64,000 nucleotides of DNA. It comes from Ignavibacteriae bacterium HGW-Ignavibacteriae-1 (lineage in GTDB: Bacteria > Bacteroidota > Ignavibacteria > Kapaibacteriales > UBA2268). A program made the translations under genes and the position numbers. The notes below the pieces were generated by a model, which saw only the letters and a program-made list of their open reading frames with translations, had not been told where the DNA came from and did no database searches. Positions 18,921-29,923 of this stretch are shown here, in pieces (position 1 is the first letter of the stretch; each line of letters begins with the position of its first letter). The stretch is taken from positions 112,947 to 176,946 of the forward strand of contig PGYU01000003.1 in NCBI GenBank assembly GCA_002839825.1. Reading direction: 5' to 3'.

Positions 18921-21293
18921 CTATTGTCCGAGATGGAATAAGAATCTCCATCCTGATTTTTCTTCGTCGACGCCTAATGGGTCGAACCCATAACCGTAAC
19001 TAAATCCGATTACACCAATAGGTGCAACCATTAATTGAACCCCAAGACCGGCAGAACGTTTCAAATCGAATGGGTCTGTGGTTCTCAAATTATCCCACAC
19101 ATTGCCCGCTTCTGCAAATCCGTAAAGATAGATTGGCATTGGGTCGAGCGAAACCGCAAATCGCAATTCGGCAGTATATTTGGACATAACGCGACTTCCG
19201 CGTCCTGAGCCAATTTTATTATCCGGATAGCCCCTCAGTGGAACCACACTAAATCCGCTCAATCCATTTCCGCCCATTCTGTATAATTCGATTGGCGAAA
19301 TTGTTGTATCAGACTGAAATCCGGTGATGTAGCCCACTTTAGCCGCAATCATAAATACGAGCCTGTCCATACCTTCGATTTTTGAAATGGGATTATACAT
19401 TTCGAAATTAATTTCATTTTTGATGTAATCCGTTTCTCCCAGCCCAACAGCTCCCATTGCGAAATCTGTACCAAATGTGAATTTAGAACCGGTTGACGGG
19501 AAAAACATATTGTTGAACGATATACGGGAAATTTTCTGCCCGATAGTGAATTCGGTATATTCGCCTTGGCGATAGTAGAATGATGCAGTGCGGTTGTTAT
19601 TTAGTTGGTATCTTGTAGTGAAATCTCCACGCCAATAATCATCGGGCCATTTGAAACGACGTCCGAGATTGATGCCAACACCTGTACGACTTTGGTTCAA
19701 ATCTAAATAACGATAATAGGTATCGAAAATGTTGAAGCCTACTGTAGTAGGTGTATCGAATAGCCAAGGCTCGGTAATACCTAATGAAAAAGTACGGTAA
19801 CGATTTGCTTGACCGAATTCCCAACTTAGATTGAAAATTTGTCCACCGCCACCTTTGAGTGGTTCGAGAATTGAAAAATTGTTGAAAGTAAATCCGAGTG
19901 CACCGGTCAGACCGAAACTTCCGGCAAAACCTATTGATGCGTTGAAAGTATCTGTAGAGCGTTCATCAACTTTGTAGATGACATCTACGGCAGTATTGTC
20001 GGATTCTGATGGTTTGATGTCAGGACGTAGAGATTCGGGATTGAAATATTGCATTACTTGCAATGCACGTACACTGCGAATAATCGCCGAGCGGTCGAAG
20101 AAATCGCCCGGGCGAGTATAAAGCTCGCGGCGGATAACTTTATCTTTAGTTTTTGTATTGCCGACGATATGAACTTTGCCGACTCTAAATCTGTCATTTT
20201 CGAATATATTTATCACGATGTCCACCGAGTCAGGAGGCACTCTTTGTAGTTGAGGGATTAGCCTTGCTTGCAAGTAACCGTTATCCATGTATAGCGATGA
20301 TGCATCTGTTTGGGATTCGTTGCCCGAGAGATTCATAGTGAAACGCTCTACATCATATGTATCGCCGGGTTTGAATTCGAGGCGTCTGAGCAACACTTCG
20401 TCCGTATAGATTGTATTGCCTTTGAATTTAATGTCCCTTACATAGACTTTGGGACCTTCGGAAACATTTAGGGTGATATGAACACGTTTTTTATCTTCAT
20501 CATAAATTATCGAGTCGGACAAAATTTGAGCATCAATATAGCCTTCAGATTGGAAAAAGTTTATCAATAACTTTTTATCTTCTTCATATTTGATTGGGTC
20601 AAATTTTGCAGCTTTCCAAAATTGCCACCAAGCTTTAGTCGAAGTTTCGTCGAAAGCATCTTCTAAATCACTATCGGAAAAGTTTTCATTGCCCTCAAAA
20701 TTTATAGAAGCGACTTTGAATTCGATACCTTCTTCAATATAAGCGATTATATTAGCATAGTTGGAAGTGTCGGTCATTTGGAGCTCCAAATCAATTTGGG
20801 CAAATGTTAGACCTTCTTCCGCGTAAAGCTTTTTGATATTGCTTTTGATTAGATACAATTCGTAATTAGAGATGATATCACCTCTGATTTTGCCGGCTGC
20901 TTTGCGAATATCGAGTTCGTCAATTTTATCGTTATTTTCGATAATTAGTGCATTCATTCTCGGGAATTCGTCCACTTTGATAATCAAAAACAGACCAACT
21001 TGCGAAATCCTGTCAATAACAATATCAACTTTAGAAAATTGCTTTCTTTGCCAAATATTGGTAACAGCTTTCTGGATTTTGGTATCGGCAGGGTAATTGA
21101 TAGACTCGCCGATTCTCAAACCGGAAAGCGAGATGATAGTTTCGGCATCGGAATACACATTCCCTTCGACTGTTATGCCTGCAATAGTATATGTTTCGGG
21201 CTTTAGATTACCTAAGCCTTGTGAATTTGCAGTTAGCGACATCGCCAAAAAAAGTGCAAAAACTAAGTAAATACTAAGATTTTTTGAAAGCAT
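18921..21293 (-). CDS. bamA: Outer membrane protein assembly factor BamA
   Basis: POTRA repeats and C-terminal Omp85 barrel. The track start 21341 lies within uppS; ATG at 21293 (MLSKNLSIYLVFALFL signal peptide) is preferred. Confidence 0.93.
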   Translation of the reverse strand: MLSKNLSIYLVFALFLAMSLTANSQGLGNLKPETYTIAGITVEGNVYSDAETIISLSGLRIGESINYPADTKIQKAVTNIWQRKQFSKVDIVIDRISQVGLFLIIKVDEFPRMNALIIENNDKIDELDIRKAAGKIRGDIISNYELYLIKSNIKKLYAEEGLTFAQIDLELQMTDTSNYANIIAYIEEGIEFKVASINFEGNENFSDSDLEDAFDETSTKAWWQFWKAAKFDPIKYEEDKKLLINFFQSEGYIDAQILSDSIIYDEDKKRVHITLNVSEGPKVYVRDIKFKGNTIYTDEVLLRRLEFKPGDTYDVERFTMNLSGNESQTDASSLYMDNGYLQARLIPQLQRVPPDSVDIVINIFENDRFRVGKVHIVGNTKTKDKVIRRELYTRPGDFFDRSAIIRSVRALQVMQYFNPESLRPDIKPSESDNTAVDVIYKVDERSTDTFNASIGFAGSFGLTGALGFTFNNFSILEPLKGGGGQIFNLSWEFGQANRYRTFSLGITEPWLFDTPTTVGFNIFDTYYRYLDLNQSRTGVGINLGRRFKWPDDYWRGDFTTRYQLNNNRTASFYYRQGEYTEFTIGQKISRISFNNMFFPSTGSKFTFGTDFAMGAVGLGETDYIKNEINFEMYNPISKIEGMDRLVFMIAAKVGYITGFQSDTTISPIELYRMGGNGLSGFSVVPLRGYPDNKIGSGRGSRVMSKYTAELRFAVSLDPMPIYLYGFAEAGNVWDNLRTTDPFDLKRSAGLGVQLMVAPIGVIGFSYGYGFDPLGVDEEKSGWRFLFHLGQ

Positions 21294-22116
21294 TAAAAAC
21301 TCTCTGTAAATAAGATTCTTCTGCGACATTTTGTTTTTCATTTGCTATTTGTAAAGAAGTTTTGCCGTAACGCCTTTCGCGTTGCAGATAATTGCTGAGA
21401 GCCTCGTAAATATCATTTCGGCGGAACTCGGGCCAATATTTATTGGATATGTAAATCTCACCGTAAGCCATCTCCCATAATAAAAAGTTACTCAATCTCA
21501 TTTCACCGCTTGTTCTGACCATCAAATCTGCATCGGGCAAATCATGAGTCTGAAGATACGAAGCAAACAAATCTTCGTTAATATCCTCCGGCGAAATTTT
21601 TCCACGACGAATGTCCAGACCAATCATTTGGACAGCCCTAACTAAATCCCATCTTCCGCTGTAACTCAAAGCCAAAGTAAGATTGAGCCCTTGGTTGTCT
21701 TTTGTTCTAACTTCGGAGTCCTTGAGTAGCTTCTGAACCACTTTGGGCAAAGAATTAATTTTACCGATAGCTCTCAATCTAACACCGTTTGCGTTCAATT
21801 CATCAATCTCTTGACGAAGATAATGCTCTAAAAGTTTCATAAGACCGCTAACTTCTGATATGGGTCTTTTCCAATTTTCGATAGAAAAAGCATAAAGCGT
21901 AAGGTACTGAACACCCAATTGCGAACAAGCTTTGACGATATCCCTGACGCTTTCGATGCCTTCCTTATGTCCGGCAATGCGAGGCATATTTTTTTCCACA
22001 GCCCACCTTCCGTTACCATCCATAATGATGGCAATATGGCGCGGGAACTTGCCCATCTCCATCAATTCTAACTGAATTTCTTTATCTGGGGCTTGTTGAT
22101 CGTCATTCCAATTCAC
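21274..22116 (-). CDS. uppS: Isoprenyl transferase (undecaprenyl diphosphate synthase)
   Basis: HIAIIMDGNGRWA, GHKEGIE, LTLYAFSIENWKRP, ADLMVRTSGEMRLSNFLLWE. Confidence 0.95.
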   Translation of the reverse strand: MNWNDDQQAPDKEIQLELMEMGKFPRHIAIIMDGNGRWAVEKNMPRIAGHKEGIESVRDIVKACSQLGVQYLTLYAFSIENWKRPISEVSGLMKLLEHYLRQEIDELNANGVRLRAIGKINSLPKVVQKLLKDSEVRTKDNQGLNLTLALSYSGRWDLVRAVQMIGLDIRRGKISPEDINEDLFASYLQTHDLPDADLMVRTSGEMRLSNFLLWEMAYGEIYISNKYWPEFRRNDIYEALSNYLQRERRYGKTSLQIANEKQNVAEESYLQRVFNAFKKS

Positions 22117-22238
22117 ATAAACTCCGATTCAAAACATAAACATAATAAACCAAGAACTTCAAAAATAAAAAATTCTCAGCCATTTTAGGAAAATAAATAC
22201 ATAATTCATTATTTTAAAGACTATTATAAAAATAAATT

Positions 22239-22268
22239 TTTGTATTTAAACTAAGATTGTTAAATTTG
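22239..22268 (+). promoter_or_regulatory. Putative Bacteroidota-type promoter for the HU gene
   Basis: TTTG-n18-TAAATTTG, 58 nt upstream of the start codon. Confidence 0.5.
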
Positions 22269-22326
22269 CCTTCCTAAATTGTGACAATTTGAATTTATGT
22301 TATAAATAAAATTATACAGGTAAGCT

Positions 22327-22635
22327 ATGACTAAAGCCGATATCGTTGATGAAATTGCAAGAGCAACCGGATTGACGAAGATAGAAACAAAAGCCGTTGT
22401 GGATGGTGTTTTTGCAAGTATTATCAAGGCAATCGCTGATGGAAAGCGGATTGAACTTCGCGGGTTTGGTGTGTTTAAACATAAAAGTAGAAAACCACGT
22501 ATGGCTCGTAACCCAAAAACCGGCGACCTTGTGCCACTCGATAAAAGATATGTTCCTATTTTCAAACCCTCACCCGACTTTTTAAACAAAGTGAACGAAG
22601 CTATGAAAGTTCAATTTGAAGAAAAAGCTTCATAA
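22327..22635 (+). CDS. HU-family DNA-binding protein
   Basis: MTKADIVDEIARATGLTK, IELRGFGVFKHKSRKPRMARNPKTGDLV, PIFKPSPDF. Confidence 0.95.
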   Translation: MTKADIVDEIARATGLTKIETKAVVDGVFASIIKAIADGKRIELRGFGVFKHKSRKPRMARNPKTGDLVPLDKRYVPIFKPSPDFLNKVNEAMKVQFEEKAS

Positions 22636-22706
22636 TTTGTTTATGTCGGAATTTTTGTTTACATTGAGAAAATTTTTCAACCAAATTTAAAAAAACGGAG
22701 CTAAAA

Positions 22707-22799
22707 ATGCCTTGCGGTAAGAAAAGAAAACGCCATAAAATGGCTACTCATAAGAGGAAGAAAAGACTGCGCAAGAATCGTCATAAAAAGAGGAAATAA
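22707..22799 (+). CDS. AURKAIP1/COX24 (mS38-like) domain mini-protein
   Basis: Not in the ORF track (30 aa): MPCGKKRKRHKMATHKRKKRLRKNRHKKRK; GGAG Shine-Dalgarno-like motif upstream and a strong terminator downstream. Confidence 0.9.
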   Translation: MPCGKKRKRHKMATHKRKKRLRKNRHKKRK

Positions 22800-22821
22800 T
22801 TCTCGGGCGTAAATTGTGTTT

Positions 22822-22857
22822 AAAAGGTGAATATTTTCGAGTATTCACCTTTTTTTC
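22822..22857 (+). terminator. Rho-independent terminator
   Basis: AAAAGGTGAATA-ttttcgag-TATTCACCTTTTTTT. Confidence 0.85.
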
Positions 22858-22925
22858 TTTGTTAGCTCGACATTTTTGTTTATATTCTGTTTGAGAATTG
22901 TTCCATTTCGAAAAATCAGCTAAAT

Positions 22926-25900
22926 ATGAACAAAATATACACCATAACCATAGTTCTCATCTTCATTTTAGGGTCGGCTACATCGCAGGCGCAAAGATGG
23001 GAAAAAATCGAAAACCTCCCCAATGGCTACAAAGACAATTATTGGCTTGATATTTTTTATTTAGCCCCCCAAAATACACACGGCTGGGCTTGCGGATTTA
23101 ATGGTATGGTGGTTCGTACAACCGATGGTGGTCAAACTTGGAGAGGTTCTACAGTCCCTAATGCTTATCATCTCGAACATATTCATTTCCCCACAACTCA
23201 AATTGGATATACTTCAGGTCCGGACGGATTGTTCAAATCCAAAGATGGCGGTCAATCATGGGAAGAAATCACACCCGACCTTATTTCTACCGATTATTGG
23301 GGTTGCTACTTCATGGATGCCAATTTTGGACTGGTGATTGGTGGCGGTTGTTCCAGAAATCAGAAATATTGGCGAACTACTGACGGCGGGTCTAACTGGA
23401 CTTTGTTTGAAAATGATGTAATTCACAGCGGATTGACTGATTTAATAATGTACGACAAAGCCGGATTGGGTTTTGCTGTTAGTAGCGGATTGCTTTGGAA
23501 AACCACTGACGGTGGCTTTACTTGGGACTCATTGGCACGAACAGGCTCATACATTTGGCATGAAGAAATAACTCATATCGGCACATCATTTCTTCTCCCT
23601 TATGCAGGAATTAATTGCAGTGGCGGTGGTCCTGACGGCGGAATGAGATTCACTACAAATGCAGGTTCGACTTGGAATAATTTCCAATCTATGCAACCAA
23701 TGTTCGGCGCATTTCTTTTAGGTGAGAGTGAAGGTTGGGCTTGTGGCAACAACTCAAGCGTATATTATACTTCTAACGCAGGCGTAACTTGGGCTTTGCT
23801 CAACTGCGGTATCGAAGGTGGCGATTTTGACGATATGTGGTTCAATTCAAAAGATGAAGGATGGCTTGTCGGTAGTGGGATTTACAGGTTAAGACCCGCT
23901 CGAAACGACTTGACGAAAGATTCGATTGTGTTTAGAGATGTGTGCTTGGGCACTTCTCAATTTGACACATTGTATATAGATAATGAATCATTTACTTCAA
24001 TGGATTTGGCACTTACTATTACGGGTGCCGATGCAAGCAGATTCAGACTCATAACTCCTAACAATTTCTCGAGTATGGCACAATGTACTCAGAAAATGAT
24101 TATTATTGAATTCACTCCAAACAGCCGCAACGAATCTCGTGCAATGCTCGAAGCAACGGTCACAAGAGCCGGCACGGGCAATTCCTTTATCAATATTCCA
24201 TTAATTGGTTATTCAACTTTTTCATCAGCTTATCCGCTTAGTGATATTGTTATTGTTGATAGCGTTTATGCCAATATTATGTCCACGACTAAGATTAATT
24301 GGAGAGCTGACAAAGATGGCGAAGAAATCAGATTGGTCAATAAATTGCAAAGCGATAACCAAATCACTTATATCTCCAAGGTGCCAAATATAATCCTGAA
24401 AGAAGGCTCGGTGTCAGAATTCAGAATCTTAGCACTCGACACAGGCTGGGTGGAATCTAAATTCAGAGTAACAACACAGCCTTGCCTAAAAGATACCATC
24501 TTGACAGTCAGATCTTATGCGTATTCTTCGATTATAAGTTCCGATACAAAACGAAATGTTGCATTAATGTGCGGCGATGAAGCAATAGACACACTTATCA
24601 TTCAAAATACAGGGAATGCCACCTTGTCAATGCATGATTTGAAATTTTCTAACGGTACATATTTCAAAATAATCGGGTGGATTGACGGCGCTAAGTCAAA
24701 GACTATTGAGCCGAAGCAGCAAGATACTTTGTTGATTTTGTATAAGCCTTTCGGGAATGGTCCACATACTGACAAGCTATCTATTGGCAATAATGATTCT
24801 ACCAAAGTTCGTGGCGATAAAAATCCTTACCTGATAGATTATTCGGGCGAGTACCGCCAAGCTGAACTTGTTTACGACCAAGTCATTGATTTGGGTGATG
24901 TTTGCGTCGGCAAAGTTTATCAAATTGAAAAATATATTAAAAATATAGGAACGTGGATTTCAACTTTCAACAAAAAAATTGAACTTGGAAATAATTTCAA
25001 AATTGAAATGATGCGAGATGCACCATTTTCTATTAATCCAAAAGATTCCGTCAAATTATGGGTTTCATTCTTCCCTAATGAAGCTACATCATTCTCCGAA
25101 GTATTAGAATTTATTACAGCACCTTGCGGAGATACGGTGCGTATTACATTGCGAGGGCGTGGCATTTCTAATTTGCTGACTGTGAATCCTCAATCCATTC
25201 AGGGCGCAGTCAAATCCGGTACATCTATAAAACGTGAATTGCTGATTGAATCATTATCCAATACTGATGTTACGATTACTGACATCAAAATTGTTGATTT
25301 GCCAAATACTTGGGAATTTTCATGGACACCGAATTTGCCTCAAGTTCTTTTGCCCGGTTCGCAAATAACATTCGAATTGACTTTCACAAATAACGGGCAT
25401 GAAAGCATAGATTCCGATATTATGATAGTATCAGATGGTTTATGTCCTGAAGATTATTATGTAAAGGTAGATTTATTCGGTATAATGCGGAATGTTGCTG
25501 TTGATAAAGACAAAATCGAATTTGGTGAATCGTATTGCAATGCCGCACTTGCCAATCAGACTTTGACAATTACAAATTTCGGCTTTGTGACTGATACTAT
25601 CACAAGTATTAATATCCAGCCGCAAGGTGCTTTCACAATCACAAACTTGCCGGAATTACCATATTATATCGAGCCTGAAGAATCGCTTGAGTTAGTAATT
25701 GCCTTCGTATCTAATGTTCTAGGTGCTCATAGTGCCAATCTGACTATCATAACAAATGATACCGAAAACAATGTTCATATAACTGAGCTCGTTGCATTCA
25801 ACTACTCCCCTATTACAAGTGCCGACGAGAACAAACTTGATTTTGGTGTAGCGGAACTTTGCGAGGACGACAGGACAATGACATTCAATTTGCATAATGC

Positions 25901-27140
25901 CGGCAACGTAAGTGACAATCTCGAATTTACTGTTGAAGGGACGCCGTTTTCAATTACGGAATCACAATTGGAAATTCAAGCAGATGAGACAATTCAATAT
26001 ACCGTCAAAGCTCACCCTACAATGAGCGAGCTTGGTTTGAATATAGGCAAATTACTAATCAGGAGTCGGGATTGCGATTTTGTACATGAAATTGAGCTTG
26101 AAATTGATATTTACAAGACCGAAATCGCAGTGAATCCGCAGCTTATCAATATTGACAATATTTGGTTAGGTGAAAGTAGCAACGGCAGTATCGCAATCGA
26201 GAACCTGACAGCTCACGAAGCGACTATAACAGCAATAGTGATTGAGCCTGATGCAACAGGGACAATTGAAATAGACTTCACACCGGGAACTAAAATTGCG
26301 GGCAATGGCAGCTTACAAGTGCCATATACCTATACTGCGGTTGCAAACGGGAAAATTGAATTTGATATAGCTGTATATGCTGAAAATTATTGCGAAGATA
26401 CCGAACAAATTAAGCTAATGGCAGATATACCGGAAGAAATTTACGTAGTTGATTTGATGGTCGAGCAACATGTGGCTGAAGCAGGCGAGAGAATAATGAT
26501 TCCTGTAAAATTGTTACGTGAAGATTTGAGATTCAATACTGAATATATAAGATTGGAATTTGAATTCGACCGAAAGCTATTTTTCCCGTCTATAATCACT
26601 TCAAAATTTGGTGATGAATTTGTCCAAACGGACTTTACGTACAAATTCGGAAATTTGAGCATCTTATTGGACAAAGTTTCGAGCAGAGATTTGTTTGGCG
26701 AAGTTGGCGATATAATAAGAATTGATGGCTACGCACTTAGGGCAATGCCGGATTATACACCTATTGCATTCAAAAATGTGGACCTATTTACCGAAAAAGC
26801 TGTGACACTAAGCACGCAAGACGGTGGATTGAAGGTTGAAGAGTTTTGCGTTCCGGAGGCAGCTTTTGAATTGCTCCGAATACCGCAGTTACAGTCATCG
26901 GTTCCGGAAATCGTTTTTGGAAACGACCTGAACATTCAATTTACTGCAGATAAAAACTTTGCGACAAGTATCGAATTATTAGACATTGCGGGAAATTCGG
27001 TGATTACGCGTAGCTTAACTATCCCCGAAGGCGAACTTGAATACAAGATTGATTTGAATTCGATTAGTTCAGGAGTGTATTTTATAGTAATCAAGTCAGA
27101 AAATAACAATACAAGTGCGAGATTTATAAAATCAAATTGA
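22926..27140 (+). CDS. Large secreted protein: YCF48/BNR-like repeats, choice-of-anchor D-type modules, T9SS C-terminal sorting domain
   Basis: Signal peptide; repeated 'TTDGGxTW' motifs in the N-terminal region; repeated 'LDFG..., NAGN' Ig-like modules; C-terminal ELLDIAGNSVITRSL...SSGVYFIVIKSENNNTSARFIKSN. Confidence 0.85.
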   Translation: MNKIYTITIVLIFILGSATSQAQRWEKIENLPNGYKDNYWLDIFYLAPQNTHGWACGFNGMVVRTTDGGQTWRGSTVPNAYHLEHIHFPTTQIGYTSGPDGLFKSKDGGQSWEEITPDLISTDYWGCYFMDANFGLVIGGGCSRNQKYWRTTDGGSNWTLFENDVIHSGLTDLIMYDKAGLGFAVSSGLLWKTTDGGFTWDSLARTGSYIWHEEITHIGTSFLLPYAGINCSGGGPDGGMRFTTNAGSTWNNFQSMQPMFGAFLLGESEGWACGNNSSVYYTSNAGVTWALLNCGIEGGDFDDMWFNSKDEGWLVGSGIYRLRPARNDLTKDSIVFRDVCLGTSQFDTLYIDNESFTSMDLALTITGADASRFRLITPNNFSSMAQCTQKMIIIEFTPNSRNESRAMLEATVTRAGTGNSFINIPLIGYSTFSSAYPLSDIVIVDSVYANIMSTTKINWRADKDGEEIRLVNKLQSDNQITYISKVPNIILKEGSVSEFRILALDTGWVESKFRVTTQPCLKDTILTVRSYAYSSIISSDTKRNVALMCGDEAIDTLIIQNTGNATLSMHDLKFSNGTYFKIIGWIDGAKSKTIEPKQQDTLLILYKPFGNGPHTDKLSIGNNDSTKVRGDKNPYLIDYSGEYRQAELVYDQVIDLGDVCVGKVYQIEKYIKNIGTWISTFNKKIELGNNFKIEMMRDAPFSINPKDSVKLWVSFFPNEATSFSEVLEFITAPCGDTVRITLRGRGISNLLTVNPQSIQGAVKSGTSIKRELLIESLSNTDVTITDIKIVDLPNTWEFSWTPNLPQVLLPGSQITFELTFTNNGHESIDSDIMIVSDGLCPEDYYVKVDLFGIMRNVAVDKDKIEFGESYCNAALANQTLTITNFGFVTDTITSINIQPQGAFTITNLPELPYYIEPEESLELVIAFVSNVLGAHSANLTIITNDTENNVHITELVAFNYSPITSADENKLDFGVAELCEDDRTMTFNLHNAGNVSDNLEFTVEGTPFSITESQLEIQADETIQYTVKAHPTMSELGLNIGKLLIRSRDCDFVHEIELEIDIYKTEIAVNPQLINIDNIWLGESSNGSIAIENLTAHEATITAIVIEPDATGTIEIDFTPGTKIAGNGSLQVPYTYTAVANGKIEFDIAVYAENYCEDTEQIKLMADIPEEIYVVDLMVEQHVAEAGERIMIPVKLLREDLRFNTEYIRLEFEFDRKLFFPSIITSKFGDEFVQTDFTYKFGNLSILLDKVSSRDLFGEVGDIIRIDGYALRAMPDYTPIAFKNVDLFTEKAVTLSTQDGGLKVEEFCVPEAAFELLRIPQLQSSVPEIVFGNDLNIQFTADKNFATSIELLDIAGNSVITRSLTIPEGELEYKIDLNSISSGVYFIVIKSENNNTSARFIKSN

Positions 27141-27145
27141 AATTT

Positions 27146-27427
27146 TTAGTTCGATTTGTCTTTCAAAAAATAATGGTAATAGAAAATTGTTTCGGGGATC
27201 ATCAATAACAGAAGCCCAAGTGTATCGCTTGTGAAAAATATCGAATCCCATGAATAATTCCAAATCAAGTTTGCGACTGTTGCGGTCAATGCCCAACCTA
27301 TTGAAAAGAACAAACCAATGATAAGCACCGACAAAATTCCGGCTTTGACTCCACCGGATTGCCAATTTTTGGTAAAAGCGTAAAGTGCTGCAACAATATG
27401 CACATGAAAAATCAATAGTTCAATCAT
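27146..27427 (-). CDS. Small hypothetical membrane protein (93 aa)
   Basis: Several hydrophobic helices; fills the gap between convergent and divergent neighbours. Confidence 0.55.
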   Translation of the reverse strand: MIELLIFHVHIVAALYAFTKNWQSGGVKAGILSVLIIGLFFSIGWALTATVANLIWNYSWDSIFFTSDTLGLLLLMIPETIFYYHYFLKDKSN

Positions 27428-27478
27428 ATTTTCGTAACATTGTGTATAATTTAATTCAAAAATATAAAAAGTTTTGAT

Positions 27479-27805
27479 ATGGTAAAAAATAAAGATTTCA
27501 GAATCGTTTTTGCGACGACAGATAATGAGAATTTAGCCTCGATTATTGCTGAAACTTTAGTCCAAGAAAAGCTTGCTGCGTGTTGTTCGATTATCCCCGG
27601 TGCGAAATCGATTTACGAATGGGAAGCCAAAATTGAAAAACGTAGCGAATTTATAATGATGATAAAAACTCAAAACAGCAAACTTGACGAACTTGAAAAT
27701 AGAATCAAAGAATTGCATAGCGATTCTGTCCCCGAAATCATAGCAGTTGAAATTAGCGAACTTTCCGAAGGATACATGGATTGGATGAACAAGACGATAA
27801 AATGA
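27479..27805 (+). CDS. cutA: Divalent cation tolerance protein CutA
   Basis: LVQEKLAACCSIIPGAKSIYEWEAKIEKRSEFIMMIKT, HSDSVPEIIAVEI. Confidence 0.9.
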   Translation: MVKNKDFRIVFATTDNENLASIIAETLVQEKLAACCSIIPGAKSIYEWEAKIEKRSEFIMMIKTQNSKLDELENRIKELHSDSVPEIIAVEISELSEGYMDWMNKTIK

Positions 27806-28542
27806 TTTCGAAAACAATTTCCCCAAACGAATCTGAAAACGGTACTTACAGTTCCAAAAGCCGTTTCACTCCGATTCGGGAATGGAAATCTGACGATAAA
27901 CCCAGAGAAAGACTGATGATGCACGGTCCCGAAGTGCTCTCGGACAGCGAATTATTGGCAATCATAGTTGGTTCGGGAACTGTCGGCAGGTCGGCAATAG
28001 ATATAGCAAGGGAATTATTGAAAAAATATACTTCGCTGAATCATTTAGCACGATGTGATTTTAGCGAGTTCAAAAATATTTCCGGAATCGGAGATGCAAA
28101 AGCAGTCAGTATAATTGCAGCATTCGAGTTAAGCAGAAGAATAGAAATTGCGCCTTTTTCCGGCAAAAAAATCTTTCGTTCTCCCGAAGACATCGCGGAA
28201 TACTACATACCGCGAATGCGAGATTTGCGAATCGAAATATTTAAAGTACTTTTGCTGACAAGCTCCAATCAAATTTTTCGTGATTTGACAATTACAGAGG
28301 GAATTCTGAATTCCAGCGTTGTGCATCCGCGTGAGGTATTTCGAATCGCAATTACCGAGAGTGCCGCTGCAATTATACTGATGCACAATCATCCGTCGGG
28401 CAATCCGGAACCATCAAAAGAGGACATAAAAATTACAGAGCAGATAGTACAAGCCGGAAAAATAGTCGGCATCAAAGTTTTAGACCATATAATTATAGCA
28501 GGAGACAAATTCACAAGTTTTGTCTCATTAGGTTTGATATGA
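27802..28542 (+). CDS. radC: RadC-family JAB domain protein
   Basis: GPEVLSDSELLAIIVGSGT, HNHPSGNPEPSKEDI. The track start 27781 overlaps cutA; ATGA junction at 27802 is preferred. Confidence 0.92.
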   Translation: MISKTISPNESENGTYSSKSRFTPIREWKSDDKPRERLMMHGPEVLSDSELLAIIVGSGTVGRSAIDIARELLKKYTSLNHLARCDFSEFKNISGIGDAKAVSIIAAFELSRRIEIAPFSGKKIFRSPEDIAEYYIPRMRDLRIEIFKVLLLTSSNQIFRDLTITEGILNSSVVHPREVFRIAITESAAAIILMHNHPSGNPEPSKEDIKITEQIVQAGKIVGIKVLDHIIIAGDKFTSFVSLGLI

Positions 28543-29810
28543 AAAACAAGAATAATTTACCAAAAACAAAAACTCATTCATTGGCAATTACGCGTACAGT
28601 CTTAAATAATGGATTGACCTTAGTAACCGAAAAAATCCCGAATGTCGAATCTATCGCATTGGGAATCTTTGTAAATGCAGGTTCGCGGGACGATAGTCCG
28701 GATTTCAGCGGCACAGCGCATTTTATGGAACATGCCGTTTTCAGGCGCTCCCAAAAGCGAACTTCACGCAGAATAGCGGGCGAATTCGAATCAATGGGTG
28801 CATATACAAATGCTTTTACATCGCAGGAATACACTTGCTTCTATGTTCGTGCATTGAAAAGGCACTTCCGCAGAACATTGAATATTTTGTTCGACATTAC
28901 CATGAATCCTATGCTTTTGCAAAAGGAAATCGAAAAAGAGCAGCTGATAATTTTGGAAGAAATCAAATCTTATGAAGACGACCCTGAAGAATACATCTTC
29001 GATTTGGGAGATAACATTATTTTTCAAAATCATCCCTTAGGCAATCCCATTATCGGTACAAAAGAATCTATAGATGCAATTGATTCAAATATTTTGCAAC
29101 AGTTCCATAGAGAATATTACAAACCCGACAATATCATCATTACCTTCGTCGGCGATATCGAGCATCAAATAGTATTGAACGCAATATCAAGTTTGTTTGG
29201 CGATTTGGAAGCCGGAAATAGAGTTTATACGCGCATCGCACCGGAAGCATTCATGCCTATGACTTTGGAGATGGCGAAACCTGTTCAACAATCGCATCTG
29301 CTATTGGGCAAAAGAGCAGCATCGCTCAAAGACGAAGACAGAACTGCATTGATGATATTCAATATTTTGTATGGTGATGGCATGAGCTCGCGGCTGTACC
29401 AGAAACTTCGCGACCGTCACGGAATTGCATATTCGATTTTTTCAACATTACAAATGCATTCGGATGCAGGCGTGTTCTACATTTATGCAGCAACCGATAC
29501 TAAGAAAGTCCGTAAAACTGAAACGATGATTTTCGAGCAAATGAACCAAATACTTGGCGAGAAGTTGAATCGTTCCGAAATAAATCGTGCAAAAGAGCAA
29601 TTGAAATCAAGTTTGATAATGGATTTGGAAAGCATGTCCGCGCGGATGCAGTCATTGGCAAAAAATGAGCTTTTAATCGGCGACCACGAAAGCGTTAAGG
29701 AAATCATCGAACGAATTGACGCAATAACGTTAGAAACAGTCAAAGACACAGCTGCGAAATACTTTGGTGATGGACTATGGAGTAAGGCTCACATTTATCC
29801 CGAGAAATGA
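28539..29810 (+). CDS. M16-family zinc peptidase
   Basis: HFMEH metal motif, GAYTNAFTSQEYTCFYV, downstream E; ATGA overlap with radC. Confidence 0.92.
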   Translation: MKNKNNLPKTKTHSLAITRTVLNNGLTLVTEKIPNVESIALGIFVNAGSRDDSPDFSGTAHFMEHAVFRRSQKRTSRRIAGEFESMGAYTNAFTSQEYTCFYVRALKRHFRRTLNILFDITMNPMLLQKEIEKEQLIILEEIKSYEDDPEEYIFDLGDNIIFQNHPLGNPIIGTKESIDAIDSNILQQFHREYYKPDNIIITFVGDIEHQIVLNAISSLFGDLEAGNRVYTRIAPEAFMPMTLEMAKPVQQSHLLLGKRAASLKDEDRTALMIFNILYGDGMSSRLYQKLRDRHGIAYSIFSTLQMHSDAGVFYIYAATDTKKVRKTETMIFEQMNQILGEKLNRSEINRAKEQLKSSLIMDLESMSARMQSLAKNELLIGDHESVKEIIERIDAITLETVKDTAAKYFGDGLWSKAHIYPEK

Positions 29811-29923
29811 TAAAGCCCATAAGTGCAATCATATTACAATATTATCATACGTTCATGCGTCTTTAAACTGAGTAGAATTAATTATATTTGTATTTTAAAA
29901 ACAGTAAAATTAAAGCAATAAAA

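Noticed and set aside
22926-27140. Giant 1404-aa protein as a novel system
   Set aside because: Composition fits common T9SS-secreted YCF48/choice-of-anchor proteins of this group; no sign of an unusual operon.
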